From assembly GCA_016719855.1 (NCBI GenBank), contig JADJYH010000001.1, positions 124,001-188,000 on the forward strand: DNA of 64,000 bases, in the 5' to 3' direction. Shown piece after piece: positions 10,104-19,869 of this stretch. The position numbers and the translations under genes were made by a program. The DNA is from Saprospiraceae bacterium. GTDB taxonomy: Bacteria > Bacteroidota > Bacteroidia > Chitinophagales > Saprospiraceae. Every line of letters begins with the position of its first letter. Within the stretch, counting starts at the first letter, position 1. The notes beneath the pieces were generated by a model. It saw only the letters and a program-made list of their open reading frames with translations, had not been told where the DNA came from and made no database searches.

Positions 10104-10667
10104 TCAAACGTATTCAAGCGGGATGCGCTTTTTGGCTTGATTGCGCCTAAAGTAGGTAGGCGTTAACCCGGTGTGTTGTTTGAATTGGTTGGAAAGATGT
10201 GCCACACTGCTGTAGTTTAGCCTGTAGGCTATTTCGGAAAAAGTGAGTTCATCATACATTATCAATTCTTTTGCCCGTTCTATTTTGTGTGCGATAAAAT
10301 ATTGTTCGATAGTGAAGCCCATTGCTTTTGAAAACTGGGTGGACAGATAGCAATAACTGTGGTGGAGCCGCTTACTGATATGGGCAGAAATTTTTTCCCT
10401 TGGCACCTCCTCCTCATAATGTACCATTTCAACAATGACGCTTTTTATTTTTGAAATCAAAATGTCTTTCTTGTCATCCATCAACTCAAGCCCTGTTATT
10501 GACAAAGCCTTTTTTAATTGCTCACGCTGTTCAGCAGTAATATTCTCTTGAACCTCTACCTCTCCTAATTCCACCATTCCGTAATGCAGTCCGACAGTAT
10601 CCAATGCTGCCTTCACTGCCATTTTGCAGCGTGTTGAAACCATAGTTTTTATGTGGAGGGTCATCAT
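10104..10667 (-). CDS. AraC-family regulator with HMA-like N-terminal domain
   Basis: 187 residues. The C-terminal 95 residues form an AraC-type double helix-turn-helix: KISAHISKRLHHSYCYLSTQ, then ERAKELIMYDELTFSEIAYR and SSVAHLSNQFKQHTGLTP. The N-terminal 70 residues (LHIKTMVSTRCKMAVKAALD, GLHYGMVELGEVEV, ITGLELMDDKK) resemble a heavy-metal-associated beta-alpha fold but lack the CxxC pair; one Cys sits in TRCK. Short regulators of this form are frequent in Bacteroidota. The flanking YtxH, Lmo0937-type, CsbD and Dps genes suggest a role in stress control, which is inference from position only. Confidence 0.85.
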   Translation of the reverse strand: MMTLHIKTMVSTRCKMAVKAALDTVGLHYGMVELGEVEVQENITAEQREQLKKALSITGLELMDDKKDILISKIKSVIVEMVHYEEEVPREKISAHISKRLHHSYCYLSTQFSKAMGFTIEQYFIAHKIERAKELIMYDELTFSEIAYRLNYSSVAHLSNQFKQHTGLTPTYFRRNQAKKRIPLEYV

Positions 10668-10867
10668 CTTGAATAATTTTTATTTTGAAGAAATAAGTTA
10701 TAATAGCTCTAAATTTTTATAAAAGACTTGTTTGAAGTTAATTCATTGATTATCGAGCACATCGTAAATTGATTTTTAGGTTCCAAAGCCCAGCGCATAT
10801 GCCAATTAAACGCTCAATTAGATTTACACAAAAAGCACGAAGGGGTAAACCAATATGTTGTACCGTT

Positions 10868-11188
10868 TCATGCCTCGATGGCATGTTCATCTTCTACCTT
10901 CTGGACGCCATTCTGCGCCGCATGGGAGGCAATCTCCAGAAGCTTGCTGCTTACTTCGGCAGCGTAAACTTTGCCCTTCTCAATGATGGAAGTGACGGTG
11001 CTGGCTGCGTTGGAATATTTATCCTGTGCAATGTTCCGTGCTTCGTCAGTAAGTTCGGCAGCTTTGTTGGCAGCTTCGCTGCAAAGCTGACGGCCCCTGT
11101 CGGAGTTGATAAGGTAGCCAACTGCGGCCCCTGTTGTGAGTCCGGCCAGAAATATCCAGCCACTGTGGTTATTTTCACTGTTGGTCAT
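10868..11188 (-). CDS. YtxH-domain stress protein
   Basis: 106 residues. A glycine-rich membrane helix (GWIFLAGLTTGAAVGYLI) is followed at once by NSDRGRQLCSEAANKAAELT and an amphipathic helical tail. This is the YtxH layout: one N-terminal membrane anchor and a long helix, related to the Bacillus general stress protein YtxH. It is transcribed in the same direction as the AraC gene downstream and the Lmo0937-type gene upstream. The role of the family is membrane-associated and not biochemically defined. Confidence 0.8.
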   Translation of the reverse strand: MTNSENNHSGWIFLAGLTTGAAVGYLINSDRGRQLCSEAANKAAELTDEARNIAQDKYSNAASTVTSIIEKGKVYAAEVSSKLLEIASHAAQNGVQKVEDEHAIEA

Positions 11189-11258
11189 GATTGAAATTAT
11201 TTTTGGTTAAACAAAAATTATTAGTTGTAGCAGGCATTGCCGGCCTTCTGGAGCCGGC

Positions 11259-11411
11259 TTACACCTTATTCTGCAATTTTAAAATTATAAGTATAACTGC
11301 CACTACGAGCAGCAGGTGAATGAGGTTGCCGACGACTGCACTGAACCCAATGAAGCCCAGAAGCCAGCCAACGATGAGCACGACGATAATAATTGAAATG
11401 ATGTCTTTCAT
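11259..11411 (-). CDS. Lmo0937-family 50-residue membrane protein
   Basis: A short gene: ATG at 11411, TAA at 11259-11261, 50 residues. It begins MKDIISIIIVVLIVGWLLGF, continues IGFSAVVGNLIHLLLVVAVI and ends LIILKLQNKV, two membrane helices with a Gly-Trp turn. This matches the small Lmo0937/YqaE-like stress membrane proteins often found beside YtxH and CsbD genes. A GCCGGC-containing hairpin lies just after the stop (11239-11258). The product has no known enzymatic role. Confidence 0.8.
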   Translation of the reverse strand: MKDIISIIIVVLIVGWLLGFIGFSAVVGNLIHLLLVVAVILIILKLQNKV

Positions 11412-11441
11412 TTTGATTTGATTTTAATGGTTAGAAAATAA

Positions 11442-11462
11442 ATGGGAATTACGAATTCCCAT
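11442..11462 (-). terminator. small hairpin, probable kinase-gene terminator
   Basis: ATGGGAATT (11442-11450) pairs perfectly with AATTCCCAT (11454-11462) across ACG. On the minus strand it is followed by TTATTTTC. It lies between the stop of the kinase gene (11578) and the start of the 50-residue gene (11411), so it could terminate the former or act as an operator for the latter. Confidence 0.4.
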
Positions 11463-11577
11463 TGAAAGTTATGAAGCGAAGTAAATACGCTTTTTCTCCT
11501 AAAACGGAGTAGTGTACCCCATGTTCAATAGGATGGAAGATGAAGACAAATTTTAGCTGGCAGAGCCCTGAATGTAC

Positions 11578-13040
11578 TTAACGCGCTTCCTCCATCGGTA
11601 GGGAAAAATAGAATGTAGCTCCCGCCCCAGGGGCACTTTCCGCCCAAATCTTGCCTTCGTGCTTTAGCAGGAGGCGATGGCTGGTGGCAAGCCCTATGCC
11701 TGTCCCCTCGAACTCATCTGGGTCGTGTAGGCGCTGAAAAAGCTGGAAAAGTTTATTGCTGTACCGTTGGTCGAAGCCGACCCGTTGTCTTTCACCTTAT
11801 AAACCGAGTGGCCGTCCTCCACCCATCCAATCACTTCAATGCGGATCTGCGGTTCTTTGGAGGCATATTTCAAAGCATTGGAAATCAGGTTGTGGCAGAC
11901 CTGCCGCAGTGCCGCCGGGTCACCGTAAGCTTCAGGGATATCTTGGAGATGAAAATCAATTTTTTTATGCCTGTAATTTTGTTTAAGTTCATCGAACACC
12001 TCCTGCATCAGCGCATTGACGTTGACGGTTTTCTTAACGATATTTTGCTGTCCAGTTGTTCGGCTAAACTGGAGCAGGTCCGTCACCAGCGCATCCATTT
12101 TATGAGCGTTTTCGCCGATCATCTGCAAGGCGTTCAGTGCGTCTTGACTATTTTCCTTTCCTGAAAGCGCTTCTTTCAGTACGCTGCTGAGGCCCCCAAG
12201 GTTGTGCAACGGCACCCGCAGGTCGTGCGTGATGACGTAGATAAAATTTTCAAGGTCTTTGTTTGATGCGGCAAGCGCCTTGGTACGTGCTTCTACTGTG
12301 GATTCGAGTTGTTGCTCTGAAAGTTTTCGAGCGGTAATATCTGTGATATTAACTAAGTTGCAACGCTCTTCCTGCATCCTCGTAACACCCACCAATGCCC
12401 AAAACGACGAGCCGTCCTTGCGCAAGTATCTTTTTTCAAACTGTACAAACCCTCGTTCGGTATCTTCGTCCAGTTCCATTTGTACGTTCAAGCTCTTGGT
12501 AACATCGGATGGGTGGGTAACATCTATGAAATTCAGTTTGGAAAAGGCAACTTTGTCATAGTTGAACAATCGGCACATCGCCTCGTTTACCTCAAGGAAC
12601 ATTCCCTCGTAGCTGGTAATGGCAACGCCCGTAGGAGCGTTTTCCATGAGTGTTTTAAAACGGTGGTCGCTGCGCAATACTTGTTCCTTGGCATCCGTCC
12701 ACGCCTCTGGAGTGGGGATTTTGAGGATGATGGGAAAATAGTAAAAGAGCCCACCCACCGTTGCGATGGAGATGGCCGCAGTAATGACTTTGACCAGGCC
12801 TTCGAAGCGGTAAACGGGATGCCAAACTGAGATTATGTCAATGAGGTGCGTGGTTCCACAGGCGAGAATGAAGGCGGCGAAGGCTATAAAAATGTTCCTG
12901 AATTTTATCTCTTTCCGTTTTTGCAAAAAACGAATGAGCAAAAATGGAATGATAAAATACGAAAGTGCAATCACCCCATCGCCCAGGACGTTTGTCCACA
13001 ACACGCCGGGCTTCCAAAAGTAGCAGTGGCCGTGCGGCAT
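11578..13040 (-). CDS. ethylene-receptor-like membrane histidine kinase with PAS domain (frameshifted)
   Basis: Residues 1-105 are a three-helix membrane domain like the ethylene-binding domain of plant ETR1. D21, Y28, P32, C61 and H65 align without a gap to ETR1 D25, Y32, P36, C65 and H69, the last two being the copper ligands (here LACGTTHLIDI). The start is MPHGHCYFWKPG. A PAS domain follows (FKTLMENAPTGVAITSYEG, YLRKDGSSFWALVGVTRMQ), then HisKA with HDLRVPLHNL and a HATPase (NLISNALKYASKE). One G is missing at about 11783; corrected, the end reads KDNGVGFDQRYSNKLFQLFQ ... EFEGTGIGLATSHRLLLKHE and stops at 11578. A response regulator lies divergently at 13169. Confidence 0.88.
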
Positions 13041-13168
13041 GAAATCGGTATCAAAAAAGTTTTCTGAAAAAATCCATTTTTACAGTGATTTTAATAAAAG
13101 CTGTTGTTTGTTTTACCCGTCCGAAGGGCTAGTAAGTTTATTTTGCTGACTTTCGGTTGCATTTTTTT

Positions 13169-13585
13169 ATGAGCAATAAATTGACTTGCATCCTAATGGT
13201 TGACGATGACAAGGCGACAAATTTCCTTAACCGCCGTCTTCTCAACAAAATGGAGCTCTCCGAATCCATCCACGTTGCCCGAAACGGCGCAGAGGCCATG
13301 GATTACCTTTCAACAGCTGTGGAGGGCCTTCCTGATTGCCCGTGTCCCGATTTGATTTTGCTGGACATCAACATGCCCTTGATAAATGGTTGGGAATTTT
13401 TGGAGCATTACCAAGAAATGCCGGAGGATTTCAAAAACCGCATTCGCATTTTGATACTGACCACTTCGCTGCGGGATGTTGACGTGGAGCGTGCAAAATC
13501 AACTCCTGGAGTAAAAGGCTTTCTCAGTAAGCCGTTAAGGGAAGGGGACATAAAAAGCATGCTCAACCTGCATTTCGCGTTGTAA
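13169..13585 (+). CDS. single-domain response regulator
   Basis: 138 residues from the ATG at 13169 (MSNKLTCILMVDDDKATNF); an in-frame TTG at 13157 is less likely. The CheY-like receiver is complete: acidic cluster VDDD, phospho-acceptor in LLDINMPLINGWEF, Thr in ILTTS and Lys in FLSKPL. There is no DNA-binding domain. It is divergent from the ethylene-receptor-like kinase 128 bases away and is the natural candidate for its partner. The gene is intact. Confidence 0.88.
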   Translation: MSNKLTCILMVDDDKATNFLNRRLLNKMELSESIHVARNGAEAMDYLSTAVEGLPDCPCPDLILLDINMPLINGWEFLEHYQEMPEDFKNRIRILILTTSLRDVDVERAKSTPGVKGFLSKPLREGDIKSMLNLHFAL

Positions 13586-13741
13586 AATAGCTGAATTTCA
13601 TTCAGACCCTCTCTGTCATTTTCCTGTCCAGACTTCGAAACAATGTGCCACCTGCCTGCAAACCATTTCTTGGTCGAAGCAAATTAAGCCAATAAAAAGA
13701 TACAAAACGGATTGGAAAGTTAGCGTTCCAGAAGCAGGCCG

Positions 13742-14280
13742 TCAAAGCTGGAAGGCTGAGCGTACATTGTACAAGAGTGCCGTCAATTCCTCTTTCTCCT
13801 TGAAATCGTCTGCACAGCTCAACTTTGCCAATGCTTTTTGCAAGGATAGTTCAGCTTCCCGCCAGATGCGGTCTTCTTCCTGGAGCGCATTTTTTTGCGA
13901 TTCCGAATTTTCCAGCACGTCGAGCAGTTTGGTGGGCAACTGTTTCAAATTCTCTTTTTAATACATAGCCAGACGCACCCTTCAGCACGGCGTCAGCCAC
14001 TTTTTCTTCGTCATTTAAAATACCTGTGACAAAAATGAAGGGGGTGTATAGTTTTTTCCCTCTCACGTGTATCAGCGCTTCAAGGCCGTTAATGTCAGGG
14101 AGGTGTGGTGGTCCGCCAGTATGATGTCGGGCACAGCCCCATTCAATTTTGGTAAAAACTCCGCACGGTTGCGCAACGATGAAGACGCTCTGTGGCGCTG
14201 CTTTGAGTACCTGATGTGATAAGTTCAGCATCTGTTGTCAGGTCTTCCAATAATAAAACATTGAGCTGCTTTGAAACCAT
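13742..14280 (-). CDS. response regulator with C-terminal helix (several frameshifts)
   Basis: ATG at 14280 gives MVSKQLNVLLLEDLTTDAEL, the first strand and acidic pocket of a receiver. After indels the other frames supply HQVLKAAPQSVFIV, EFLPKLNGAVPDIILADHH, LPDINGLEALIHVRGKKLYT, FIFVTGILNDEEKVADAVLK and GASGYVLK. An extra A near 13962 separates the final NLKQLPTKLLDVLENSESQ and a charged helical tail ending at 13742. The joined protein is about 178 residues, a receiver plus a helical extension. At least four single-base indels are needed. It converges on the intact regulator gene at 13169. Confidence 0.7.
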
Positions 14281-14587
14281 ACTTGAGCCTAATTGAAAAC
14301 TACGGTAGTGTAAATATTACAATTGTCTATCTTGCCAAATGTTCAGCTTTTCGGTTGTCAAAAGTATGATTTTTTTGAATTTTTTGTGCTGTCAAATTGA
14401 TTTTTTTGGAATTGAAAACCTAACTTTGATCAGACGTTAAAGCATGATTTTAATAATTGAACATTCCCTTGTAATCTTCAATTATATCGAAGAGGCATGG
14501 CATGAGATGGGCATTCTTCTAAATTTTAGCTTCAGGAAGCTAAATTTGCTGATGAAAAAATTCTGAAAATACTCAAAGCGTAAGATT
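14281..14587. other. AT-rich gene-free stretch
   Basis: No supported gene. One hairpin at 14521-14547 (AAATTTTAGCTTC pairing with GAAGCTAAATTT, one bulged T) lies 40 bases before the thioredoxin-like gene and may be regulatory. A 40-codon frame at 14444-14566 has no family resemblance. Confidence 0.4.
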
Positions 14588-14924
14588 GTGGCGAGCGACA
14601 ACCTTATATACACGACTATTTCTGAAACTGAATTCCACGACCTGCTACTTTCCAAAAGTAAAGTTCCGCTACTGATAGTTTTCACCGCTAACTGGCTGGG
14701 CGAAGGCACGATCATGGACACCATCGTTGAAGGCCTGGCGGTACAGTACCACGACAAAATGGGCTTTTACCGCATAGACATTGAAGCCTCCAAGGGCTTA
14801 CCCGCCAATTCGGCATTCGCCGCCTCCCGCGATGTTCATTTTTTATAAACGGTGAAATCGTTGACCACTTCTCTGGCATGATGCCAAAAAGACATTGGAA
14901 TTGCGCCTGAACAAATTGATTTGA
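14588..14924 (+). CDS. thioredoxin-fold protein lacking active-site cysteines (frameshifted)
   Basis: Starts at the GTG at 14588 (MASDNLIYTTISETEFHDLL). The pattern is thioredoxin-like: VPLLIVFTANW, then LGEGTIMDTIVEGLA, GFYRIDIEASKGL and, after restoring single bases near 14808, 14827, 14842 and 14887, ANFGIRRLPAMFIFINGEIV and DHFSGMMPKK, ending at TGA 14922-14924. The position of WCGPC is occupied by WLGEG, so both redox cysteines are absent while the cis-Pro (RLPAM) remains. A redox role is therefore unlikely; a binding or chaperone role is inference. The DUF748 gene follows 72 bases later. Confidence 0.65.
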
Positions 14925-14996
14925 CGAGAACGCTCCTGCCTGTTGAACATTTCCGACCCTTCTCCTTTTTCTCCTGTACAGTTAATCCCGGCCACT

Positions 14997-16132
14997 ATGA
15001 AAAAATACAAGCTGAAAAAGAAGCATAAAATCATTTTTGCCATTGTACTGGTGCTCGTGGCCGTCAGGCTGGCCATGCCCTATTTCATCGTAAAATATGT
15101 CAACAAGGCGATGGCGAACAACATTGCTCCCTACAAGGGCAGCATCTACGACGTTGACCTTAGCCTGCTGCGGGGCGCCTACCGCATCTGCGACATGAAG
15201 GTTGATATGGTGGACGAACATGGGAAGAAACCTTTTTTCATGCTCCCCGCATTGACTTGTCGGTGGAATGGGCAGCGCTTTTCGATGGCGGCTTTGTTGG
15301 TGAAATTGTCGTAGAGCAGCCCTCGTCAATTTCAAACTCTCCAAAAAGGCAGCCAGACGGGCGAGGATGTCAAGTGGGTGCCAGTTGGCCAAAGACCTGA
15401 TGCCTATTCAAATCAACCGATTTTTACATTGAAAACGGGAAGGTGAATTTTTCCTACTCCGATGGCGTGACCCCAGATTACGACATGGATTTTGAGCGTT
15501 TTTACATCGAGATCAACAACATGCGCAACGTGGAAGATGACAACAATCCCCTGCCTTCGCCCATCGTGGCCACTGCCGACTCGCCAGGCTACGGCGGTAA
15601 GTTCGTTTTCACCGCAGATGCCATGTTTTTGAAGAAAATCCCCGATTTCAACTACAACGCTCGCTTTGAAAATGCCAAATTGACTACTTTCAACGAGGTG
15701 TTCAAGTATTACACAGGCATGGATTTCGAGGCGGGCAGCGTCAGCGTTTACAGCGAGATGGCGATGAAAGACGGCAACTACGTTGGTTATTTAAAACCGA
15801 TTTTGAAGGATGCCAAAATTTTTAAGCTCAAAGAAGAAGACCGGTCTTTTTTCAGGGCGTCAAGGAATTTTTCGGCGAAGGTGTCAGGAAATTTTTGAAA
15901 ACCATCACATAGACAGACTGCAGCCCGCGTCCCCATTGAGGCACGATGGGTAAGGGGCAGTGGATGTCTGGAAAACCATTACCAGTGCTTTCGTGAATGC
16001 CTATATTAAAGCGTTTCAGCTTCAGTTGGACAATACGATTGATTTCAAAATGTCGCTGCCAAACACCGGGAAAGGACATGAAAAAGGATGAGAATAAAAA
16101 AGGACGACGACAAAAAGAAAGACAAAAGCTAA
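14997..16132 (+). CDS. DUF748 / AsmA-like envelope protein (several frameshifts)
   Basis: ATG at 14997: MKKYKLKKKHKIIFAIVLVL, a basic start and one membrane anchor. Features of DUF748 follow: YVNKAMANNIAPYKGSIYDV, LSLLRGAYRI and, in shifted frames, DLSVEWAALFDGGFVGEIVV, TGEDVKWVPV, INRFYIENGKVNFSYSDGVT. The frame from 15443 is open to about 15890, and the last part (ITSAFVNAYIKAFQLQLDNT) ends with a Lys/Asp-rich tail at TAA 16130-16132. At least four indels separate the parts. Such proteins belong to the AsmA/TamB-like group that spans the periplasm; the exact role here is unknown. Confidence 0.75.
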
Positions 16133-16179
16133 ACTAACTTTACGTGTGCCCACCTAAGTCAGCCTCAACTTCTTGCAAC

Positions 16180-16434
16180 TCATTTTTTCTTGGGCGTGTC
16201 TGTTGTTTTTTTAGCCAATGGCTTTTTCTCATCTAGATCAGGCGGCACTTTGTAGCCTTTCTCGCGAGCTTCGGAAATGCCGATGGCGATGGCCTGTTTA
16301 GGGTTGGTCACCTTGTCGCCACTGCTCGACTTCAAGGTTCCTTCTTTCATGCGGTGCATAGCTTCCTCAATGGTTTCTTGTGCTTTTTTTGAATATTTTG
16401 CCATGGCTTGAGTTTTTTTGACGACGGTTTTCAC
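16180..16434 (-). CDS. DUF6496 small basic protein
   Basis: The frame is 84 residues; the natural start is probably the internal ATG at 16404 (MAKYSKKAQETIEEAMHRMK), since family members begin MPKYSKK or similar. The core EGTLKSSSGDKVTNPKQAIA, IGISEAREKGYKVP is the DUF6496 signature, found in small abundant proteins often induced under stress. The tail is Lys/Thr-rich (KKPLAKKTTDTPKKK). Its place beside YtxH, CsbD and Dps genes agrees with a stress role, which is inference. Confidence 0.75.
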   Translation of the reverse strand: MKTVVKKTQAMAKYSKKAQETIEEAMHRMKEGTLKSSSGDKVTNPKQAIAIGISEAREKGYKVPPDLDEKKPLAKKTTDTPKKK

Positions 16435-16606
16435 GAGAACCGCCGAAGATGAAAAATAGAACGAGCAATCCGTTCACCTGATAGTTTGTTAAACGTCGCA
16501 GCGGGACAGGTGTTCAACTACTAAAACTCGCCCAAGTCATTTAAAAACAAATCCGTTTCCCGTACTGCAGCGGCAGTTGATTACATTTACCCACTAATCC
16601 TGTTTT

Positions 16607-18349
16607 ATGCCTTTCATAAGCGGACAATTCGCCCGGCTGAAAAATGCCCTGAGAGATGCCTGGATAAACTGGGGTCTATCCCGGTATGGTGGCAAGGGAG
16701 GCTTTACTTACCCGCATCGTCAACCAGATTTCCATGTTGGCACTGGGGCTGGCTCTTTTCCGCCTGATTGTTTTTTTGCTTCTGAGGGATTGGAATGCCG
16801 CTATAATGGTATTCCCGTCGGCCATCTGGATTCTCCCGCTCTGGCTCAATAAAATCGGGTCATCCAAATTAGCGAGCCTAGCTTTCCTATCTGCTTATCC
16901 TTTCGTATTCATTTTTTCACCCTGAATCACTTCTGAAAGTGCCGGGCATTGGAGCGTTTTTTATCATCGCCGCCGCATTTATCTTTTCGGGGACAGCATT
17001 TGGGGGGGGGGCAAAGATTTCTGGGGGGTGAAACCTTATTGGCGGAAAACCGTTTTTTATTTTGGGTGTAAATCTTCTCAAATCTTTCAACATATCCGGA
17101 TATTCACTGTGGTGGGGCTTCTCCTGTACATAAGTTGCGTGTTTTGGATACAAACTATACCGCCTATTTCCGAACTAAAGTTCCCCCTTTTGAACAGGCT
17201 GATGAATGGCATATCCGTAGGATTTGCACTTTTGCTGCTGATCATCTTGTTGGTCTATGAGTTACAGGCTTCCGAAAAAAAAGCAAATTCGGAAAAGGAG
17301 CGCCTGAATGCCGTCCTTCGGGGAGCCTTGGATGCGGTTATCACCATAGATACGAACAATACGGTAATAGAATGGAACCCCCAGGCAGTTCATATTTTTG
17401 GCTATGCGGAACTGGAAGCCAAGGGTGGGCTTTTGCCAGACCTGATTATGCCGAAAGAATACCATTGGGTACATGAGGAAGAGATGAGGCACTACCTGAA
17501 TATTGGCGAAGGCACCGTACTCAACACTCGCATGGAATTAAAGGCGAAGCGAAAGAATGGGAAAATTTTTCCCGTGGAGCTTACCATCATCCCTGTGATG
17601 AATATGGGCAAACAATTCTTCACAGCCTTCGTCCGGGACATCAGCGAGAAAAAAAATGCAGAGGAAAAATTGCTCCTGCTAAATGCCGAACTCAACCAGT
17701 TTGCAAGTGTGGCTTCCCACGACCTAAAGGAACCACTCCGCAACATCAAGGCGTTCGGCGAGCTGCTCCTCGAAGAAACGCCACAAAACGCGGATGCGCA
17801 GGAGTACATTGCCTTCATACAAGATGCTACACGCCGCATGGGTATCCTTCTCGATGACCTGATAGCATTTGCCCGCGCTGGTGGTGAAATCGGCGAACTG
17901 CATGGCGTTGACCTGAACCAAGTATTGAGTGCCGCCCGTAATAATCTTGTCCTGAAAATTGAGGAGACCGGCGCTGAAATCCATGCGGAAAAATTACCTG
18001 TGGTCATGGGCGGCAACACGCACTATTTGCAATTGTTCCAGAATTTGCTCGCCAACGCTATCAAATTCCAGGCTCACGGCAACAAACCCGTTATCCACAT
18101 TAGGGCAAAACAGGAACTTCCATTTTGGGAGATTTCCTTCCAAGACAACGGCATCGGCATACCTTCGGAACGGCTGGATGAAGATATTTTCAAACCATTC
18201 CAGCGATTCCATGAATACGAAGGCTCTGGTATTGGACTCGCCACGTGCCGCAAGCTTGTCGAAAGTATGGTGGAAGCATCTGGGCAACGTCTGTACTCGG
18301 AGAGGGCACAGTTTTTCATGTATTGCTTCCGGCTGCCGAAGAAGATTAA
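16607..18349 (+). CDS. membrane PAS histidine kinase (frameshifted)
   Basis: The N-terminus starts at 16607 and holds about six membrane helices spread over shifted frames: MLALGLALFRLIVFLLL, IMVFPSAIWILPLWL, LASLAFLSAYPFVFIF, IGAFFIIAAAFIFSGTAF, FTVVGLLLYISCVFWI and SVGFALLLLIILLVYEL. A PAS domain (LRGALDAVITIDTNNTVIEW, FTAFVRDISEKKNAEEKL), HisKA (VASHDLKEPLRNIKAFGELL) and HATPase (FQNLLANAIKF, FQDNGIGIP, GSGIGLATCRKLVE) follow. One A is missing near 18262; corrected, the end reads KYGGSIWATSVLGEGTVFHV and stops at 18349. No receiver gene is adjacent, so the partner may be one of the two orphan regulators nearby. Confidence 0.82.
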
Positions 18350-18382
18350 AATGGATAAAGTTTAGCTTTGCTTCGTGCTGTG

Positions 18383-19232
18383 TCAGCCGCCAACCATTTC
18401 GCCGCCGTTCACGTGAATAACTTGGCCCGTGATGTAGCTCGCATCGTCGCTCGCCAGAAACACGAAAGCTGGGGCAACTTCCGAAGGCTGCCCGGCCCTA
18501 CCCATAGGCGTGTCGTTGCCAAAATTTTTCACTTCCTTTTTGTCAAAAGAAGCCGGAATGAGTGGCGTCCAAATCGGGCCGGGCGCGACGGCGTTTACGC
18601 GTATGCCTTTCTTCACCAGATTGGATGCCAGCGAACGGGTCAAGCCCACGATTGCCGACTTGGTGGCGGCATAATCCATCAAGTGATGGCTTCCACGAAA
18701 AGCCGTTACCGAGGTAGTATTTATTATGGTTCCGCCTTTGGGCCTTTGGCTGACTGAAATAGAAAAAGCTGAAAATGTTGGTTTCAAAGGTGGTTCGAAT
18801 ATCGTCCGCTTTTAGTGCACTTAGTTTTTCTTTTGGAAAATGCACGGCAGCGTTGTTTACCAAAATATCGAGCCGCCCCAGCTTTTTCACCGTTTTTTCC
18901 ACTGTCCGATGGCAGAATTTTTCCTTGCGGATATCGCCCTGAAGCAGTAGGCATACCCTGCCTTCCAACTCAACCAGTTTTTTGGTTTTTTCTGCGTCCT
19001 TGTCCTCGTACAAATAGACAATCGCCACATGGGCGCCTTCCCTTGCAAAATGAATTGCCACCGCCCTGCCGATGCCGCTGTCGCCGCCGGTGATGAGAGC
19101 GACTTTGCCTTCCAGTTTGCCACTGCCCTTGTACTTTTCCCGAATGAATTCAGGTTTGGGGCGCATAAGGTATTCCTTTCCAGGCTGCTCGTTTTGAGAC
19201 TGCGGTGGAATTTTCATTTTCTGATTTTCCAT
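18383..19232 (-). CDS. SDR-family oxidoreductase, general-stress type (frameshifted)
   Basis: Starts MENQKMKIPPQSQNEQPGKE at 19232. The Rossmann motif is LITGGDSGIGRAVAIHFA, followed by LDILVNNAAVHFPKE, then (second frame, 18383-18787) TIINTTSVTAF with the catalytic Ser and DYAATKSAIVGLTRSLA with Tyr-x3-Lys. The end is YITGQVIHVNGGEMVGG. One or two indels near 18740-18760 join the parts to about 285 residues. The long N-terminal extension with QPGKEYLMRPKP is typical of the YdaD/YhdF/YghA subgroup of NAD(P)-dependent dehydrogenases, which in Bacillus includes general stress proteins. The substrate is unknown. Confidence 0.85.
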
Positions 19233-19570
19233 AAATCTACAGGTTGAAAGTAGACAAGGATGGGTATCCGTCTCTGGTTATCTTTCGTGTTTCAAAAATT
19301 GGAGAGTATTACTGTCAAATTGGTTGCTATGTGGGCAATCTCTTCAAAGTCCATCCGAGTGGGCTACGCTTTTATAAAAGATCACCACCCCAAATGTTCA
19401 AGATGTGAGTTTTTTTGAAAGCCCACCACCGTTTTTGTAACCTGTTTCTTGTCATGGTTGAACATGCCCCGCATTGCTTCGTTTTACCCCAAAGTTACAA
19501 TCTACCTTGTGTAGATAAGCGTGTGTTAGGCTGAAAATCTGAAATTTCCAACAGGTAAAATTTGTAAATC
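19233..19570. other. gene-free stretch before a small membrane protein gene
   Basis: About 340 bases between divergent genes. Nothing beyond AT-rich promoter-like sequence was recognised; no hairpin or repeat stands out. Confidence 0.4.
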
Positions 19571-19852
19571 ATGAATACACATTCCAAGAACGTACCCATC
19601 TTAAGATTGCCTTGCTCATTTTCCCCGCCTTGATTTTCGTCGTGTTAGCAAGTGCAGTCTATAGCCTTTATATTGTACTTGATGAACTAACCTGTTTTGT
19701 GTCAAAGCGTTGAATCCAAGTTTGCAAGTGCGGGCTATGAGTCTGGACCGCCTAAGTTTACTACAACATCATGGGAATAGCATTGCAATTGCTTGCCATC
19801 GGCGTTGTACAGCATTGCATTTCTCCCCCATGAATTTTATCGCCAGCAGTAA
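19571..19852 (+). CDS. possible two-helix small membrane protein (frameshifted)
   Basis: This gene is visible only if indels are allowed. ATG at 19571 gives MNTHSKNVPIL; adding one A near 19605 continues as KIALLIFPALIFVVLASAVY and SLYIVLDELT, a clear membrane helix. Later frames give ESKFASAGYESGPPKFT, then YYNIMGIALQLLAIGVV, a second helix, and FLPHEFYRQQ before TAA 19850-19852. The joined product is about 93 residues. It converges on the transporter gene ending at 19870. No family was recognised, and the several repairs needed make this a tentative call. Confidence 0.45.
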
Positions 19853-19869
19853 TTAATTTCTCTCCTTGC

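Noticed and set aside
14444..14566. 40-codon frame before the thioredoxin-like gene
   Set aside because: AT-rich, no family resemblance and contains a hairpin; more likely regulatory DNA.
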